Both the position numbers and the translations under genes were made by a program. Under the pieces are notes generated by a model. That model was not told the origin of the DNA, searched no databases, and saw nothing but the letters and a program-made list of their open reading frames with translations. From an uncultured Selenomonas sp. (GTDB lineage: Bacteria > Bacillota > Negativicutes > Selenomonadales > Selenomonadaceae), in the NCBI GenBank assembly GCA_947097535.1, contig CAMURM010000090.1, positions 1 to 6,558 on the forward strand: DNA of 6,558 nucleotides, given 5' to 3'. Positions 4,528 to 6,558 of the stretch are shown here, in pieces (within the stretch, counting starts at the first letter, position 1; each line of letters begins with the position of its first letter).

Positions 4528-5751
4528 ATGGATTTCAAGCGGTATCTGAAGGAATATCCGAATCGTGAGGGGCGCTTCGGCAAGTTTGGCGGCGCCTATC
4601 TGCCCGAAGAGCTCGTGCCTGCCTTCGAGGAGATCACGGAGGCGTATCTGACGATCTGCCACTCTTCGCAGTTCATCAATGAGCTGCGGCGCATCCGGCG
4701 CGAGTTCCAGGGGCGTCCGACGCCCGTCTACCACTGCGAGCGTCTGTCGCGCAAGATCGGCAACTGCCAGATCTATTTGAAGCGCGAGGATCTGAACCAC
4801 TCGGGCGCGCACAAGCTCAATCACTGCATGGGCGAGGGGCTTCTGGCGAAGTTCATGGGCAAGAAGCGCATCATCGCCGAGACGGGCGCGGGGCAGCATG
4901 GCGTGGCACTCGCGACGGCGGCGGCTTTCTTCGGCCTCGACTGCACGATCTACATGGGCGAGGTCGACATCAAGAAGCAGGCGCCGAACGTGGCGCGCAT
5001 GAAGGTGCTCGGCGCGAAGGTCGTGCCCGTGACGCAGGGCGCCAAGACGCTCAAGGAAGCCGTCGATGCTGCTTTCGAGGACTATCTGGCGAATTACAAG
5101 GAGACGATCTACTGCATCGGCTCCGCCGTCGGCCCGCATCCTTTCCCGATGATGGTGCGCGATTTCCAGACCGTCGTCGGCATCGAGGCGCGCGAGCAGT
5201 TCAAGGAGATGATGGGCTTCTTGCCCGATGTCGTGACGGCGTGCGTGGGCGGCGGCAGCAACGCCATCGGCATGTTCGTGCCATTCCTCGACGATCCTGT
5301 GGAAATCGTCGGCGTCGAGCCTTTGGGGCTTGGCAAGAAGCTCGGCGACCATGCGGCGTCCATGTCGTACGGCGAAGAGGGCGTCATGCACGGTTTCGAC
5401 AGCATCATGCTCAAGGACGCGGCGGGCGAGCCGGCGCCTGTATACTCGGTCGCGAGCGGCCTCGACTACCCGTCCGTCGGCCCCGAGCACGCCTTCCTGC
5501 GTGAGGTCGGGCGCGTCAAGTACGATACGGCGACGGACGAGGAGGCGATCGGCGCCTTCTTCAAGCTCTCGCGCTACGAGGGCATCATCCCCGCGCTCGA
5601 AAGCTCCCACGCGGTTGCCTACGCCATGCGCCGCGCCAGGGAGATGGACACGGGCTCGATCCTCGTCAACCTCAGCGGCAGAGGCGACAAGGATCTCGAC
5701 TACGTCATTGAAAAGTACGGCACGGGCGAGAAGTATCTGAACTTTGCCTGA
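4528..5751 (+). CDS. trpB: Tryptophan synthase beta chain (stand-alone TrpB)
   Basis: A PLP enzyme that joins indole and L-serine to form L-tryptophan in the cytoplasm, normally with TrpA. The 407-residue product spans the whole family length. Motifs seen are GRPTPVY (62-68), KREDLNHSGAHK with the PLP Lys96, AETGAGQHG with catalytic Glu118, the phosphate loop GGGSNA (241-246), GLDYPSVGPEHA (311-322), EGIIPALESSHA (351-362) and SGRGDKD (383-389). No trpA or other trp gene adjoins it. Unusual are HSGAHKLNH for the common HTGAHKINN, and NVARM for NVFRM. The start at 4528 is chosen because GAGG (4516-4519) lies eight bases upstream; ATG 4522 adds two residues but leaves only two bases. It follows the M48 protease by 15 bases, so the two share a transcript. 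It may make tryptophan from salvaged indole or be a paralogue with altered substrates. Family identity is near certain, function less so. Confidence 0.94.
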   Translation: MDFKRYLKEYPNREGRFGKFGGAYLPEELVPAFEEITEAYLTICHSSQFINELRRIRREFQGRPTPVYHCERLSRKIGNCQIYLKREDLNHSGAHKLNHCMGEGLLAKFMGKKRIIAETGAGQHGVALATAAAFFGLDCTIYMGEVDIKKQAPNVARMKVLGAKVVPVTQGAKTLKEAVDAAFEDYLANYKETIYCIGSAVGPHPFPMMVRDFQTVVGIEAREQFKEMMGFLPDVVTACVGGGSNAIGMFVPFLDDPVEIVGVEPLGLGKKLGDHAASMSYGEEGVMHGFDSIMLKDAAGEPAPVYSVASGLDYPSVGPEHAFLREVGRVKYDTATDEEAIGAFFKLSRYEGIIPALESSHAVAYAMRRAREMDTGSILVNLSGRGDKDLDYVIEKYGTGEKYLNFA

Positions 5752-5768
5752 GCCGTTGTGTAAGAAAA

Positions 5769-5814
5769 GGGCTGCTGCATGAGTCGAATCCGACTTATGC
5801 AGCAGCCCTCTTTT
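5769..5814 (+). terminator. Long-stem Rho-independent terminator after trpB
   Basis: Arms at 5769-5786 and 5791-5808 pair over 18 bp with one G-T pair around an AATC loop. TCTTTT follows on the plus strand. On the minus strand the same hairpin is followed by TTTTCTTA, so it may work in both directions. It begins 17 bases after the trpB stop and ends the protease-trpB operon. Confidence 0.93.
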
Positions 5815-5849
5815 ATTGTGTTTGGCAAGTCGGAATTTAATTTTCAGCC

Positions 5850-5878
5850 TTGACAATATTCGCTGCAATGCATACTAT
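5850..5878 (+). promoter_or_regulatory. Promoter of the Rpn-family nuclease gene
   Basis: A perfect -35 TTGACA (5850-5855), a 17-base spacer and TACTAT (5873-5878, four of six). The start would be near 5885. This matters for the start codon: the in-frame ATG at 5877 lies inside the -10 box and would not be on the transcript, which supports the GTG at 5913. Confidence 0.75.
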
Positions 5879-5912
5879 GATAGTAGAACAAGGTGAGGAG
5901 GATGTAGGCTCA

Positions 5913-6558
5913 GTGAGAATAATCAAGAAAGATGTTCCGGCGGAATATTGTGCGTTGATACAGAAATTCCGCCTGATTGATGATGCATTTTTCAATGTGT
6001 GTTTTGACAACTATATCGAAGGAATGCAACTCCTGCTGCGTATTTTCTTCGGACGCGATGATCTCATCGTCAAACATGTCGTCACGCAGCAGAGTGCGGA
6101 CAATCTCTATGGGCGCGGCGTGCGTTTTGATGTGTTGGCGGAAGACAGCGAGGGGAAACTCTACGACTGTGAGGTTCAGCGTGCCAATGAAGGTGCGGCT
6201 CCGCGCAGGGCACGATACAACAGCAGCATGATGGATTCGCGGGAACTGGCAAAAGGAGAGGATTTTTCGTCCCTGCCGGAAACATGGGTGATCTTCATTA
6301 CGGAGAACGACATCTATGGAGCAGGTTTTCCGCTGTATCATGTGGAGCGAATCGTAGAAGAGCTTCAGCGCCCCTTTGATGACGGTGCGCATATTCTTTA
6401 CGTTAATGGGGCAAACCGTGACGACACACCGCTCGGGAGGCTCATGCAGGATTTCTTCTGTGAGAATCCGAAGAAGATGAATTACAAAGAACTTGCTGAA
6501 CGTGCAGATTACTTCAAAGCAGAAACAGAGGGGGTAAATGCCATGTGCGAACTGATGG
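5913..6558 (+). CDS. PD-(D/E)XK nuclease of the Rpn/YhgA-like 'transposase' family (3' end cut by the window)
   Basis: A DNA endonuclease-like protein of the Rpn family (recombination-promoting nuclease, often labelled PDDEXK transposase); characterised E. coli members cut DNA and promote RecA-independent recombination. The visible 215 residues carry the N-terminal FFN-x-CF region (26-31), then the nuclease core GRGVRFDVL (Asp73) and YDCEVQ (Glu87, Gln89) on adjacent predicted strands, RARYNSSMMDS (99-109), and the strand-rich PETWVIFITENDIYG (122-136), all in family order. The GTG start at 5913 has AGGAGG (5896-5901) at 11 bases and lies downstream of the predicted transcription start. The frame is open to the window end, and the family is usually about 280-320 residues, so the C-terminus is missing. 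By hand count GC is 23/60 at 5941-6000 and 24/60 at 6481-6540, against 43/60 at 4861-4920 inside trpB, suggesting horizontal acquisition. No inverted repeats of an IS are seen. Confidence 0.9.
   Translation, partial: MRIIKKDVPAEYCALIQKFRLIDDAFFNVCFDNYIEGMQLLLRIFFGRDDLIVKHVVTQQSADNLYGRGVRFDVLAEDSEGKLYDCEVQRANEGAAPRRARYNSSMMDSRELAKGEDFSSLPETWVIFITENDIYGAGFPLYHVERIVEELQRPFDDGAHILYVNGANRDDTPLGRLMQDFFCENPKKMNYKELAERADYFKAETEGVNAMCELM

Noticed and set aside
2503..5868. A 1121-codon open frame on the minus strand spanning three genes
   Set aside because: It runs antisense to the zinc-ribbon gene, the M48 protease and trpB, all with strong motifs, and crosses two terminators and a promoter. Its product is Arg/His/Leu-rich with no domain, as expected from the reverse frame of GC-biased codons.
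5877..5912. In-frame ATG at 5877 as start of the nuclease gene
   Set aside because: The ATG is part of the -10 box TACTAT and lies before the predicted transcription start, and it has no ribosome site. GTG 5913 has AGGAGG upstream.
5910..6392. A 160-codon minus-strand open frame
   Set aside because: It lies wholly antisense to the Rpn-family nuclease, whose motifs, promoter and ribosome site are convincing on the plus strand.
5815..6558. An insertion sequence carrying the 'transposase'
   Set aside because: No terminal inverted repeats or target duplication can be seen, and Rpn-family proteins are nucleases that are not normally IS-borne despite the label. The right side is outside the window.

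Overview
The window looks like chromosomal DNA of a moderately GC-rich bacterium of the Firmicutes type. Shine-Dalgarno sites are strong (AGGAGG), -10 boxes are classical, and Rho-independent terminators carry clean T-tracts. The exported M48 protease, the glycerate kinase and the Rpn-type nuclease would fit a Negativicutes member such as Selenomonas. That assignment is inferred from gene style and composition, not proven. No IS ends, CRISPR array, rRNA or plasmid functions were seen.  Layout: (1) 1-1228, plus strand: the last 20 codons of an unidentified gene, then a GarK/GlxK-type glycerate kinase 16 bases downstream. (2) 1255-1415, minus strand: a tRNA-Val(CAC) with its own promoter and terminator, convergent with the kinase. 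(3) 1416-1635: a 273-base gene-free stretch (1363-1635) that holds the tRNA-Val promoter and a dense DnaA-box cluster (three perfect, two one-mismatch boxes in 108 bases), then an extended -10 promoter reading into rpiB. (4) 1636-2091: an RpiB/LacA/LacB-family sugar-phosphate isomerase with atypical active-site surroundings. (5) 2141-2396: promoter, tRNA-Asn(GTT), tRNA-Glu(TTC), terminator. (6) 2569-3195: an unrecognised protein with several zinc-ribbon Cys motifs, followed by a strong terminator. (7) 3303-5814: a two-gene operon behind a good promoter whose -10 region is overlapped by a perfect inverted repeat. It encodes an exported M48 metalloprotease and, 15 bases later, a stand-alone tryptophan synthase beta chain, and ends in an 18-bp hairpin terminator. 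(8) 5850-6558: a TTGACA promoter and a GTG-started, more AT-rich PD-(D/E)XK nuclease of the Rpn/'PDDEXK transposase' family, cut by the window end.  How the genes relate: most are independent housekeeping units (glycerate to 2-phosphoglycerate, pentose phosphate isomerisation, tRNA supply). The less ordinary parts are the DnaA-box cluster between tRNA-Val and rpiB, the protease-trpB pairing under an apparent operator, and the Rpn gene with foreign-looking composition. I see no clear evidence for a complete new defence or mobile system in this window.
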